Below, piece by piece: positions 27,762 to 36,323 of a stretch of DNA of 64,000 bases. Position 1 is the first letter of the stretch; the number at the start of each line of letters is the position of its first letter. The stretch spans positions 23,076 through 87,075 of the forward strand of contig DKBH01000104.1 of the NCBI GenBank assembly GCA_002451165.1. The letters run 5' to 3'. The notes beneath the pieces are model-generated. The model saw only the letters and a program-made list of their open reading frames with translations. It made no database searches and had not been told where the DNA came from. The DNA comes from Nitrospiraceae bacterium UBA6905 (GTDB taxonomy: Bacteria; Nitrospirota; Thermodesulfovibrionia; Thermodesulfovibrionales; UBA6898). A program made the position numbers and the translations under genes.

Positions 27762-28962
27762 AGCGCAGCGCAACAATCGGGTCGTACAGCGATGCCTTGC
27801 GAGCAGGATAGACGCCGAAAAAAACCCCAACAGAGGCGGAGAAAACGAATGCAAGTATCACCGACCACCAGGAAATCTGCATAGGGAGATAGGGTAGAAA
27901 CAGCGGAAGACCGACAGCGACCAGTCCGCCGAAGAGCACCCCCCCGATACCCCCGAACAAACTTAAGGTAACGGATTCCGCGAGAAACTGGACGAGGATG
28001 TCCCGGTTCTTCGCACCGAGCGCTTTCCTGATGCCGATCTCACGCGTCCGTTCCCGCACCGACACGAGCATGATGTTCATGATGCCGATACCACCGACGA
28101 GGAGGGATATCGCTGCAATGCCGGCAAGGACTGCCGTCATGATGCCGAGGACCTTGTTCATAACCCCGAGCATCTCGTCCTGACTCATGATCGTGAAGTC
28201 TTCCTTGTTGGCATGGCGCTTCATCAGAATCTGTCTGATCTCCTCGGTGGCAAGCGGTATTTCCGCAGCAGACCTGATCTTGACCGTAATATTGAAGAGA
28301 CTGTCCGTATCGAACAGCTCCTGAGCGGTTGTCGTCGGAATGAAGACGATATCATCAAAATCGATGCCCAATGTCACCCCCTTCTTTTCCATGACGCCGA
28401 TCACACGGTACTTGCCGTCGCCTATGCTCACCACAGCACCGAGGGCATTGCCATCGCCGAAGAGTCCCCGCTTCACGGTCCTGCCAAGGATACAGACCTT
28501 CCGCTTCGAGTCGACATCGGATGCGCTGAGGAAACGGCCCGACTCGACCGCGAGATTTCTCATCTCGAAATAGGTCTCGGTGCAGCCGACAACATTGTTG
28601 TCCCTGCTCTGGTTCTGATACTTGACCTTTGAAGAGCCCAGAATGATCGGCACCGCGTCTGCTATATGGCGGGAGCGCCTCTTGAGAATTATGGCGTCGT
28701 CATAGACCAGCTTTCTTATGGTGCTTGCGGTGGGTGGATGGAACCCTCCTTTTGTCGAGGTTTTGCCGGGCACGATGATGAGAATATTCGTGCCAAGGTT
28801 ACCCAATTCCCTGTGTATATAGGTCCGTGCCCCTGCCCCGATGGCCACCAGCATGATAACCGAGGCAACCCCGATAACGACACCCAGCATGGTCAGGACC
28901 GATCGCATCTTATTGCTTGTCAGCGAATCTTTGGCAAGTCGTATAGTTTCAAGGGCATCCAT
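27754..28962 (-). CDS. macB: MacB-type ABC exporter permease subunit
   Basis: The 402-residue protein has the MacB/FtsX-like topology: TM1 (about 22-46, MLGVVIGVASVIMLVAIGAG), a periplasmic domain (47-280), and three C-terminal TMs including IGIMNIMLVSVRERTREIGI, the coupling-helix signature RTREIGIRKALGA, and VILAFVFSASVGVFFGVYPA. It works with the separate ATPase encoded upstream and the MacA-like adaptor in mechanotransmission-type export from the periplasm. Unlike E. coli MacB, ATPase and permease are separate polypeptides. It overlaps the ATPase gene by 14 nt and glnD by 8 nt. Confidence 0.92.
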   Translation of the reverse strand: MDALETIRLAKDSLTSNKMRSVLTMLGVVIGVASVIMLVAIGAGARTYIHRELGNLGTNILIIVPGKTSTKGGFHPPTASTIRKLVYDDAIILKRRSRHIADAVPIILGSSKVKYQNQSRDNNVVGCTETYFEMRNLAVESGRFLSASDVDSKRKVCILGRTVKRGLFGDGNALGAVVSIGDGKYRVIGVMEKKGVTLGIDFDDIVFIPTTTAQELFDTDSLFNITVKIRSAAEIPLATEEIRQILMKRHANKEDFTIMSQDEMLGVMNKVLGIMTAVLAGIAAISLLVGGIGIMNIMLVSVRERTREIGIRKALGAKNRDILVQFLAESVTLSLFGGIGGVLFGGLVAVGLPLFLPYLPMQISWWSVILAFVFSASVGVFFGVYPARKASLYDPIVALRYE

Positions 28963-29620
28963 TGAAGCAGACTCCGTCGCGCATGGTTATAGTCCTTTCA
29001 GCAAAAGCTGCAATCTCCGTTTCATGGGTTACCAGAATAATCGTCGTCCCCTCGCGATTAAGACCAGTAAAAATGCCCATGATCTCCCTGCCAACCTTGC
29101 TATCAAGATTTCCTGTGGGCTCGTCGGCGAGGATAATCAGAGGCTCAGTAATCAAGGCACGCGCAATCGCCACCCGCTGCTGTTCCCCCCCGGATAGTTC
29201 ATTCGGCCGGTGTTCAGACCGTTGCCCCAGGCCCATCCGCTCGAGCATCTTGACCGCCTTTTCCTTCCTCATCTTCGGTTCAACACCGCTGTACAGAAGC
29301 GGGAGTTCAACATTCTTCCAGGCAGAGAAGCGGGGAAGCAGGTTGAAGTTCTGGAACACAAAACCGATAGACCGATTCCTGATCTCAGCAAGTTCATTGT
29401 CATCCTTCGTAGAGACATCAATACCGTTCAGCAGATACCAGCCGGACGTCGGCCGGTCCAGGCACCCGATAATATTCAGCAGCGTTGATTTGCCTGATCC
29501 TGAAGGCCCCATGATGGCGATGAAGTCTCCGTCCCGGACCTCGAGGTCGATCCCCTTGAGCACGTCGACTGACATCTTGGGGAGTTCATAGGAGCGCCGT
29601 ATGTCCTTGAGTACAATCAT
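28949..29620 (-). CDS. MacB/LolD-type ABC transporter ATPase
   Basis: The 223-residue ATPase has Walker A GPSGSGKST, Q-loop VFQNFNLLP, signature LSGGEQQR, Walker B LIILADEPTGNLD and the H-loop VTHE. It is closest in pattern to the MacB/LolD/FtsE group. It pairs with the permease encoded next in the operon. It overlaps macA by 4 nt and the permease gene by 14 nt. The C-terminus is short (MRDGVCFNGCP), which is common in stand-alone subunits. Confidence 0.93.
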   Translation of the reverse strand: MIVLKDIRRSYELPKMSVDVLKGIDLEVRDGDFIAIMGPSGSGKSTLLNIIGCLDRPTSGWYLLNGIDVSTKDDNELAEIRNRSIGFVFQNFNLLPRFSAWKNVELPLLYSGVEPKMRKEKAVKMLERMGLGQRSEHRPNELSGGEQQRVAIARALITEPLIILADEPTGNLDSKVGREIMGIFTGLNREGTTIILVTHETEIAAFAERTITMRDGVCFNGCP

Positions 29621-30855
29621 AACTCCTTACTGATGACCCTCACCCGCACGCCATCCTTCAGTCCCGACGTATCGGGGTTAGTAATAACGACATCTCCTTC
29701 CCTGAGTCCATCCGTCACTTCGGTATAATTCCAGTTGAACTCGCCTGTTTTAATCCGCCGCATTTCGGCCTTTCCCTTCAGCACCAGGTAGAGGTAGCTC
29801 ATACCATCCTGTTCGATGATTGCCTGGGACGGCACGGAAAGCACGTTCTCCCTCCTGCTGACGATCACTTCAACATCAGCCGACATGCCCGGTTTCAACA
29901 GTATGTCCTTGTCGAACAATCGCACCCGCGCCTCAAAGGTCCTTGCCTCCTGTTTGGTGCCGAGCACGACCGGGGAGATCATGTATACCTCACCTTTCAT
30001 AACCTTTTCTCCATAGGCATCCATCGTGACCTGTGCTGTCTGGCCTATCCGAATCTGTGCAGCATCCGCCTCGTCGATAAATGCCTCGACATAGAGGGTA
30101 TTGAGCGCAACCACCTCAGCCACCATACCACCGAGGAGAACGGTTTCGCCGATCTTCACCGGACGTGATGTTACCACGCCCGAAATGGGCGAGCGGATAA
30201 ACGAGTAATCATAGGCTATCCTCGCAAGGTTATACTCCCGCTGTGCCTGTTCGACCGCAGCTTCCTGCGCCCTGATCTCTGCCTCACGCGCTCTAATCTG
30301 CTCCTGCCCCGCAAGGGCCGAGGCATATGACGCCTTTGCCACATCGAACTCGCGCTGAACCGCGTCGAGGTCACTCTGTGAGACAAAACCCTTTGCCGTA
30401 AGCTCCTGATAGCGCTTCAGCCGTGTATCAGCTTCGTCGAGCACGGCCTTTGCCTTGTTCCTGTTTTCCTTGACTTCAGACCTGAACGCCACGAGAGCAG
30501 TTCTGAGTGATTCCTGCTGCGCCACCGCCCTGTCTTGAGAGGCTTTGGAAAGTTTCAGCCGTTGCTGCACCTCGTCCACGTCAAGGTCTGCTATGGGATC
30601 GCCTGACTTCACAACCGAACCTTCTTCGATATAGAGTTTCGCAACGGTACCGGTACGCTGCGCAGTCAGCTTTACCTCAATGTCTGCCTTTACCGTGCCA
30701 GTTGACGTTCCCGTAACGCTGATGACGAAATCCTTCTTCTTCACATCGTAGCCTTTCACCTCGAGGCTAGAAAGCATTTTTTTGGCAACAAAAAGGCCGG
30801 CTACAGCAAGAATTATGACAGTAGCCCAAAGGGAGAACTTCTTATGAAGGGTCAT
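29617..30855 (-). CDS. macA: MacA-type periplasmic adaptor of the ABC exporter
   Basis: A 412-residue membrane-fusion protein with an N-terminal TM anchor (WATVIILAVAGLFVAKKML), a lipoyl half-motif (TGTVAKLYIEEGSVVKSGDP), a long coiled-coil hairpin (about residues 100-215), and the second lipoyl part RSPISGVVTSRPVKIGETVL followed by beta-barrel domains. It links the ABC permease to an outer-membrane channel. No TolC gene lies next to it, so a shared channel is presumed. It is the first gene of the operon; a weak -10 (TATTCT) sits 6 nt before the ATG. Confidence 0.92.
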   Translation of the reverse strand: MTLHKKFSLWATVIILAVAGLFVAKKMLSSLEVKGYDVKKKDFVISVTGTSTGTVKADIEVKLTAQRTGTVAKLYIEEGSVVKSGDPIADLDVDEVQQRLKLSKASQDRAVAQQESLRTALVAFRSEVKENRNKAKAVLDEADTRLKRYQELTAKGFVSQSDLDAVQREFDVAKASYASALAGQEQIRAREAEIRAQEAAVEQAQREYNLARIAYDYSFIRSPISGVVTSRPVKIGETVLLGGMVAEVVALNTLYVEAFIDEADAAQIRIGQTAQVTMDAYGEKVMKGEVYMISPVVLGTKQEARTFEARVRLFDKDILLKPGMSADVEVIVSRRENVLSVPSQAIIEQDGMSYLYLVLKGKAEMRRIKTGEFNWNYTEVTDGLREGDVVITNPDTSGLKDGVRVRVISKEL

Positions 30856-30949
30856 GGCAGCAGAATACCGTAATTGGTCATATTTTCCTTATATTCAAAT
30901 ATGTTATATTGATCTTTCATGTCTTTTTTATTTTACCCTAATGGCCTGA

Positions 30950-30965
30950 AATTTCATATGAAATT
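30950..30965. promoter_or_regulatory. Perfect 16-bp palindrome, operator candidate
   Basis: AATTTCATATGAAATT is fully self-complementary and lies about 95 bp upstream of macA. A regulator binding site for macA is plausible but unproven. Confidence 0.35.
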
Positions 30966-31336
30966 ATGAGATTATGAAGTGTTCAAAACACGAGAATCTC
31001 TCCGGCATTCTCGAAGAGCTGCAACGCATTAAAGTCGTTGTCTTCTTAGAGGGAAACGTTCAAATAAGCAATCTTTTGTGTAAATAGGAAAAGTGCCCAA
31101 TCCACTACTCAAATGATCTCAAAGCGATAAAACATTGCCGAGCGAATAGATTTTTCTCTAACTACGGAGCAATGCTTCGATGGTCCATAGTATCATTTAT
31201 AATGAATCTTAATACTTATACCTTCTCTTATGGGGTTGAGTTTAACTGTTTGTTCTTCAAAGTCCCTCAACTTTAGTGCGTGCAATTCATAAGCACGCAA
31301 ATTTTCTATTTGCAGATCAATATGAAATAAAATGCC

Positions 31337-31367
31337 TTGACATCATCATAACATTATAATATTATGT
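31337..31367 (+). promoter_or_regulatory. gntR promoter with overlapping dyad
   Basis: TTGACA (31337-31342), 17 nt, TATTAT (31360-31365) is a strong sigma-70 promoter. The ATG follows after 6 nt, implying a leaderless message. The near-perfect 17-bp inverted repeat ACATTATAATATTATGT (31351-31367) covers the -10, a typical place for autorepression by a GntR protein. Confidence 0.6.
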
Positions 31368-31371
31368 CGTT

Positions 31372-32133
31372 ATGTTGCATGATGAAACAGTACCATTGCA
31401 GATTAAAACAGTTGATCGCTTCAATCAGGAAAAGCTGTATATTCAGCTGACTCGTATCTTTATTGAAGAGATTAAAAGCGGGAAATGGATCCTCAACAAA
31501 AAGATACCTTCTGAGAACGAACTTTGCCAGCAGTACCAGGTCAGCAAAATTACGGTAAGGCAGGCCATAAACAACCTCGTTTCCGACGGCTATCTCATGA
31601 AAATTCAGGGGAAAGGGACTTTTGTAACCAGCGTCATGCCCGTGGTCGGCCTTGCCATGAAGACGCGTTTTACCGAAGAGATGTTCGGAGAGGAGGTAAA
31701 ATCAGAAAAGGAACTTCTTGTTAAGGGCGTTGCCGATCCAGTCGCCGAGATCAAGACATATCTCAAAACCACGGACATCATCTACCGCTTTCTCTGCAGG
31801 AGGATGGTGAACGGTAATCCTGCTTATCTCGACGAATCATACATCCCCTATCATATGCTGCCGGAAATTGAGAAGATCGATATTATGCAAGTATCTCTGT
31901 ACTCACTCCTCTACGAAGTAGCCCGACTCAAAATTTTCAAAATGATACAAACAGTCGAGATACTGAATGTAGACGAAGAATCTGCCCGCTATCTCGATCT
32001 TGAGGCAGGAGTACCAGCCCTGGCAGTGCACCGCTTACTGCTCAGCTCGGATAATACGCCTGTCGGGTACACGCGCTTTACCGGCCGGAGCGACCGATAC
32101 AAATTTCAGACTGAGTTTGAAAGAATCAGATAA
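31372..32133 (+). CDS. GntR-family (HutC-type) transcriptional regulator
   Basis: The 253-residue protein has an N-terminal winged helix-turn-helix (residues about 18-82: IPSENELCQQYQVSKITVRQ, AINNLVSDGYLMKIQGKGTF) and a C-terminal UTRA ligand-binding domain (about 95-250, YLDESYIPYHMLPEIEKIDI, TRFTGRSDRYKF). UTRA domains bind small metabolites. It lies 23 nt upstream of a TauE/SafE transporter gene in the same direction, so it probably controls this module in response to the transported compound or a derivative. The ligand cannot be read from sequence. Confidence 0.88.
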   Translation: MLHDETVPLQIKTVDRFNQEKLYIQLTRIFIEEIKSGKWILNKKIPSENELCQQYQVSKITVRQAINNLVSDGYLMKIQGKGTFVTSVMPVVGLAMKTRFTEEMFGEEVKSEKELLVKGVADPVAEIKTYLKTTDIIYRFLCRRMVNGNPAYLDESYIPYHMLPEIEKIDIMQVSLYSLLYEVARLKIFKMIQTVEILNVDEESARYLDLEAGVPALAVHRLLLSSDNTPVGYTRFTGRSDRYKFQTEFERIR

Positions 32134-32156
32134 ATCATTGCGAAAAGGAGGAAGTT

Positions 32157-33131
32157 ATGCTGAAGCAGAACATTAAGTTATTGCTCTTTCTGCTTGTTAT
32201 TGCTTGTTTATTTTCACTAACAAGTTTTGCAGGAGCATCAACAGAACCGGCTGCCGCTGAGGCTGCGGTTGCGGCCCAGTCTTCTATGCCATGGTGGGCA
32301 TGGCCGCTCATTCTTTTTGTTGTAACCTTCGTTCTCGGCATTGTTGCTGTTCTCGGAGGTGTTGGCGGAGGTGTCCTCTTCGTACCGATCATTGGGGGGT
32401 TCTTTCCCTTCCATATTGATTTTGTGAGAGGAGCCGGGCTCCTTGTGGCTCTTGCCGGCGCACTCGCTGCAGGTCCGGGGCTTCTCAAGAAGGGAATGGC
32501 AGATCTCCGTCTCGCCATTCCGGTTGCCCTCATTGCATCTTCCTGTGCCATTGTAGGCGCAATGATTGGCCTTGCACTACCCGCCAAGATAGTGAATATT
32601 GCGCTCGGCGGCACGATCCTCGGCATCGTAGCGATCATGCTCATGGCAAAGAAGTCTGAGTTTCCGGAAGTTCCAAGGCCTGACAATCTTTCCTCGGCCC
32701 TCAGGATCGCCGGCGTATATTACGAGCCGTCGCTCGGTCAGAATGTAAACTGGCAGATTCACAGAACTCCGCAGGGCCTTGCCACGTTCATCATTATCGG
32801 CGTGATGGCAGGCATGTTCGGACTCGGCGCCGGATGGGCAAACGTGCCGGTGCTGAACCTTATGATGGGCGCTCCCCTAAAGGTTTCGGTCGCTACGAGC
32901 AAGTTTCTGCTCTCTATAACCGACACATCGGCGGCATGGATCTATATTAATAACGGCGCTGTACTCCCGATGATGGTCGTTCCATCGATCATCGGCATCA
33001 TGCTCGGCTCCATCGTGGGAGTCAAGATTCTCGCAAAAACCAAACCTGCAGCAATCCGTTATATGGTCATCGGACTGCTGCTCTTCGCAGGACTGAGGGC
33101 ACTGCTCAAAGGTCTTGGGATCTGGAATTAA
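32157..33131 (+). CDS. TauE/SafE (TSUP) family anion transporter, module A
   Basis: The 324-residue membrane protein has an N-terminal hydrophobic leader, then about eight TMs in two halves, each beginning with a glycine-rich turn (GGVGGGVLFVPIIGG and GMFGLGAGWANVPV). TSUP proteins move sulfite, sulfoacetate, thiosulfate or other sulfur/organic anions across the inner membrane. A strong AAGGAGGAAG precedes the ATG. It is followed by a small membrane protein and two Usp genes. It is clearly diverged from the two other TSUP proteins here (38563 and 47512), so the three likely differ in substrate. Confidence 0.88.
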   Translation: MLKQNIKLLLFLLVIACLFSLTSFAGASTEPAAAEAAVAAQSSMPWWAWPLILFVVTFVLGIVAVLGGVGGGVLFVPIIGGFFPFHIDFVRGAGLLVALAGALAAGPGLLKKGMADLRLAIPVALIASSCAIVGAMIGLALPAKIVNIALGGTILGIVAIMLMAKKSEFPEVPRPDNLSSALRIAGVYYEPSLGQNVNWQIHRTPQGLATFIIIGVMAGMFGLGAGWANVPVLNLMMGAPLKVSVATSKFLLSITDTSAAWIYINNGAVLPMMVVPSIIGIMLGSIVGVKILAKTKPAAIRYMVIGLLLFAGLRALLKGLGIWN

Positions 33132-33141
33132 GGAGGAAACC

Positions 33142-33558
33142 ATGGCTGATAAATTACAGGCAACAGAAGAACAACTCTCTTACGCAAAACTGCTCGATAT
33201 CGGAATGAAGGTCGGCCTTCTGATGCTGGTCATCACCTTCGCCATTTATGTCTTCGGCATCTTCGCACCCCACGTACCGGTCAATGAGCTGCCGAACTAT
33301 TGGAAGATGCCGGTCAAAAAATATCTCGAGGCAGCCCATATCCATGCAGGGTGGTCATGGCTCTCTGAACTGGGCAAGGGAGATTTCCTCAATTTCATCG
33401 GCATCGCATTTCTCTCCGCGGTAACTATCTTCTGCTACATCCGGATCATCCCAATTCTCTTCAGAAAGAAAGACACGGTATATGCCGTTTTGGCTATCAT
33501 CGAGGTTCTTGTTCTTGTGCTTGCGGCTTCCGGTATCTTGAAAGGAGGAGGTCACTGA
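33142..33558 (+). CDS. Small membrane protein, DUF1634-like partner of the TSUP transporter
   Basis: A 138-residue protein with three TM segments (about 20-42 GLLMLVITFAIYVFGIFAPH; 85-108 NFIGIAFLSAVTIFCYIRII; 113-133 AVLAIIEVLVLVLAASGIL). DUF1634 proteins are of similar size and are known next to TauE/SafE genes; the match is by topology and context, so it is tentative. AGGAGGAAACC sits 7 nt before the chosen ATG at 33142. The stop overlaps the next usp start (TGATG). It may be an accessory subunit of the transporter. Confidence 0.65.
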   Translation: MADKLQATEEQLSYAKLLDIGMKVGLLMLVITFAIYVFGIFAPHVPVNELPNYWKMPVKKYLEAAHIHAGWSWLSELGKGDFLNFIGIAFLSAVTIFCYIRIIPILFRKKDTVYAVLAIIEVLVLVLAASGILKGGGH

Positions 33559-34004
33559 TGACAGAATCATGCCCTATAACTGCGTTGCGTACCATCCTGG
33601 TAGCAACGGACGGCTCACAGTTTAGTGAAAAGGCCCTCTATGAGGCTATTAACCTCGCGAAAACCTGTGGAACGAAACTTTTTGTTATGAGCGTGGTCGA
33701 GGTCAATCCTGAATATGAAGCGCTTGCCCCGCAGGTAGTTGAAAAAGCTGATGAGGACACGAGAATGTTCCTCGACGCCGCCCAGAAATGTGCTGAACGT
33801 GAGAAGGTCACCTGCAATACGCTTGTTCATAGAGGAGAAGACCCTGCGCATTTCATCGTAGAAGAGGCTGACCGACTGAAGGTCGATATGATCGTCATGG
33901 GCAAGCACGGGAAGAGCAAGATGCTCAGAAAGCTCTTCGTTGGCAGTGTAACAGCCAAGGTAATCTCCCATGCATCCTGCAAGGTGCTGGTCGTGCCTGC
34001 GTAG
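33558..34004 (+). CDS. Universal stress protein, single domain
   Basis: The 148-residue protein has the Usp fold: ILVATDGSQFSEKALYEA at the N-terminus and the ATP-binding loop GKHGKSKMLRKLFVGSV (G-x2-G-x9-G-S) near the C-terminus, so ATP binding is expected. It is coupled to the upstream membrane-protein gene through a TGATG overlap. A terminator follows, so it may end the shorter transcript of module A. Confidence 0.9.
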   Translation: MTESCPITALRTILVATDGSQFSEKALYEAINLAKTCGTKLFVMSVVEVNPEYEALAPQVVEKADEDTRMFLDAAQKCAEREKVTCNTLVHRGEDPAHFIVEEADRLKVDMIVMGKHGKSKMLRKLFVGSVTAKVISHASCKVLVVPA

Positions 34005-34026
34005 GACAACCGTGCAGCAATAATAG

Positions 34027-34050
34027 AGGCCCGTGTTCTGCGGGCCTTTT
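34027..34050 (+). terminator. Rho-independent terminator inside module A
   Basis: Perfect 6-bp GC stem GGCCCG-TGTTCTG-CGGGCC followed by TTTT. It lies between the single-domain usp and the tandem usp, so the second usp would be read less or from its own start. Confidence 0.8.
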
Positions 34051-34086
34051 CACTATAGTCTCCATAGTTCGAGGAGGGAAATCGCT

Positions 34087-34953
34087 ATGATATCACATAT
34101 ACTGATCTGCACGGATGGATCTGACTACAGCGAGGGGGCGGTCCGCGAGGGACTTATATTTGCAAAGAAACAGATGGCAAAGGTTACGGCCATAACCGTC
34201 ATCGACTTCAACGCTGAATTCGATGCACTCGCACCCAATCTGCTCGAGAAGATGGAGGAAGAGGCTGCAGGACACGTCCGCGCCGTGAAGAATAGGGCCG
34301 AGAAAGAAGGCATTGCCTGCGAAGCTCTCGTCACGCGGAGCGAGGCGCCCTATCTGAGCATTGCCGAAGAGGCATTGCACAGAGAAGCAGACCTTATCGT
34401 TTTGGGGAGGCGGGGAAGAACGGGACTGAAAAGGCTTTTGCTCGGGAGTGTTGCGAAGAGGACCATCGGTCATGCGCACTGCAATGTTCTCGTGATCCCG
34501 CGCAAGGCATCACTTGCCTGCAGGACTATACTTGTTGCTACTGATGGCTCAAAATTCAGCGAATTCGCTGCGCACGAGGCGGTCTCCATGGCAAAAGACT
34601 GCAGCGCCGCACTTGTGGTAGTTGCTGCTGTGCATGCGGAAGCATCAGCACCTCTGGATATAGTGAGCTCGAATATGCAGAAGGAGATGATAGCAGACAG
34701 GGAGATGGCTGCTGCCGAGAGCAGCATCGCCTTCGTACGGGAACTCGCGGAAAAAGCCGCGGTGAATGTGTCTACCTATATCTATGCCGGCAATCCCGCA
34801 GATGTGATAACACACGCAGCTGCGGAGAAAAAGGCCGACCTGATCGTGATGGGTAGCCACGGCAGAACAGGGATTGACCGCCTACTTCTCGGCAGCGTTG
34901 CTGAGCGGGTGATCGGTACTGCGGAGTGTGCAACGCTGGTGGTGAAAAAATAA
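34087..34953 (+). CDS. Tandem universal stress protein, module A
   Basis: 288 residues with two Usp domains. Domain 1 has ILICTDGSDYSEGAVREG and GRRGRTGLKRLLLGSVAKR; domain 2 has ILVATDGSKFSEFAAHEA and GSHGRTGIDRLLLGSVAER. Both loops keep the G-x2-G-x9-G-S ATP motif. The start is placed at 34087 because GGAGGGAAATCGCT precedes it; upstream in-frame residues overlap the terminator. It converges on the response-regulator gene with only 3 nt between stop codons. Confidence 0.9.
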   Translation: MISHILICTDGSDYSEGAVREGLIFAKKQMAKVTAITVIDFNAEFDALAPNLLEKMEEEAAGHVRAVKNRAEKEGIACEALVTRSEAPYLSIAEEALHREADLIVLGRRGRTGLKRLLLGSVAKRTIGHAHCNVLVIPRKASLACRTILVATDGSKFSEFAAHEAVSMAKDCSAALVVVAAVHAEASAPLDIVSSNMQKEMIADREMAAAESSIAFVRELAEKAAVNVSTYIYAGNPADVITHAAAEKKADLIVMGSHGRTGIDRLLLGSVAERVIGTAECATLVVKK

Positions 34954-34956
34954 GAA

Positions 34957-36321
34957 TTATCCTTCATCCTCCAGCCCGTACTTCTTCAGTTTTCTCCAGA
35001 GAGAAACGCGGTCGATTCCCAGAATCTGGGCAGCAATAGTCTTATTGCCACCCACCTCCTGGAGCACCCATTTGATGTAAGACATCTCCTGATCCTCCAA
35101 TGACGGATACTTGCCTTCCCTTTTCCTGAACGTCCTGATGCTCAACTCCTTCAGATCCTCAGGAAGGTGAGCAATCTCGATCATCGGTCCGTTCGTCAGC
35201 GCTACTCCCCGTTCGATGATATTTTCCAGCTCCCGGACATTGCCCGGAAAGTCATAGTTCATCAAGAGTGCGAGGACTTCCTGCGCAATATCCGATACCG
35301 CTTTTTTTTGGATAAGGGCGTGCTTGTTGAGAAAGTAATAGCTGAGCAGCGGTATGTCGTCTTTTCGCTCTGAAAGGGGGGGTATCCTGAAGGAAACCAC
35401 ATTCAGCCGGAAATAAAGATCCTGCCTGAATTGCCCCGCCTTAATCAGTTCCTGGATGTCCCGGTTCGTCGCTGCAAGGAACCGTACATCTACCTTTACC
35501 GGTTCATTCGCTCCCAGCCGCAGCACCTCGCGCTCCTGAATCACCCGGAGGAGCTTTACCTGCATGGAAGGCGGCATCTCTGTTATTTCGTCCAGAAAGA
35601 GCGTCCCGCCGTTCGCCATTTCGATCAGTCCTTTTTTCTGGCCAGTAGCACCGGTAAAGGCTCCCTTTTCATGACCGAAAAGCTCATTCGTGAGCAGTTC
35701 CTCGTTGAAGGCTCCGCAATTGACCGCTAAGAAATGGCCGTCAGCCCGTTGACTCATGAAATGGATATAACGAGCGAGCAGCTCCTTGCCGGTTCCACTT
35801 TCACCTGTTATGATCACGCTGCAGTCAGTAGGAGCTATCTGACGGGATGTCTCGAGCAGTTTCTGCACAGCTGGATTCTGGGTGATGAACTTCACCTTGC
35901 CGGCGAACTTATCGATCTGCTCTCTCAGCTGCTGGTTCTCTTTTTTCAACATCACCTTTTCCAGAGCCTCTTTCACGACCTTGCGCACCTCATCAAGCTT
36001 GAACGGCTTGGTTATGTAATCATAGGCACCTTTCTTGATTGCCATGATAGCTGACTGCAGGCTTGCATAGCCGGTGATCATGATCACCTCAGTGTCCGGT
36101 GAGATTTCCTTGCTCCTCCTGAGGATCTGGTTGCCGTCAACTTTCTCCATCTTCAGGTCCGTGAGTACCAGATCGAACTGCTGCTCCTCGATGAGCTTCA
36201 ACGCATTGGTCCCGCTCTGCGTAGCCGTGACCTCATATCCCTCCTTCTTCATGATATGATCGAGATTCCGTAAGGCGATCTGCTCATCATCGACGATCAG
36301 TATCCTGCTGTTCTGTTGCAC
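34957..36321 (-). CDS. NtrC-family sigma-54 response regulator RR1
   Basis: 454 residues: receiver domain (1-120; acidic pair Asp11-Asp12, phospho-acceptor Asp55 in LVLTDLKMEK, MITGYAS, TKPFKL), AAA+ sigma-54 activation domain (Walker A TGESGTGKELL; GAFTGA in HEKGAFTGATGQ), and a Fis-type HTH (NKTIAAQILGIDRVSLWRKL). The start is GTG at 36321, placed 3 nt after the kinase stop with AGGAGGT upstream; the longer frame lies inside the kinase gene. It is cotranscribed with HK1 and activates sigma-54 promoters, probably that of module B. Confidence 0.92.
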   Translation of the reverse strand: MQQNSRILIVDDEQIALRNLDHIMKKEGYEVTATQSGTNALKLIEEQQFDLVLTDLKMEKVDGNQILRRSKEISPDTEVIMITGYASLQSAIMAIKKGAYDYITKPFKLDEVRKVVKEALEKVMLKKENQQLREQIDKFAGKVKFITQNPAVQKLLETSRQIAPTDCSVIITGESGTGKELLARYIHFMSQRADGHFLAVNCGAFNEELLTNELFGHEKGAFTGATGQKKGLIEMANGGTLFLDEITEMPPSMQVKLLRVIQEREVLRLGANEPVKVDVRFLAATNRDIQELIKAGQFRQDLYFRLNVVSFRIPPLSERKDDIPLLSYYFLNKHALIQKKAVSDIAQEVLALLMNYDFPGNVRELENIIERGVALTNGPMIEIAHLPEDLKELSIRTFRKREGKYPSLEDQEMSYIKWVLQEVGGNKTIAAQILGIDRVSLWRKLKKYGLEDEG

Positions 36322-36323
36322 CC

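Larger units (their letters stand above)
30856..31371. other. 516-bp divergent intergenic region between macA and gntR
   Basis: AT-rich, no gene seen. It holds a perfect 16-bp palindrome (30950-30965), an inverted repeat with 7-bp arms CGAGAAT/ATTCTCG (30991-31013), a second hairpin with arms TGCGTGC/GCACGCA (31277-31299), and the gntR promoter at its right end. The hairpin at 31277 has no clear T-run, so a terminator is not claimed. Confidence 0.5.

Noticed and set aside
31277..31299. Hairpin TGCGTGC/GCACGCA as a terminator
   Set aside because: Downstream T-run is too poor and no gene ends just before it.
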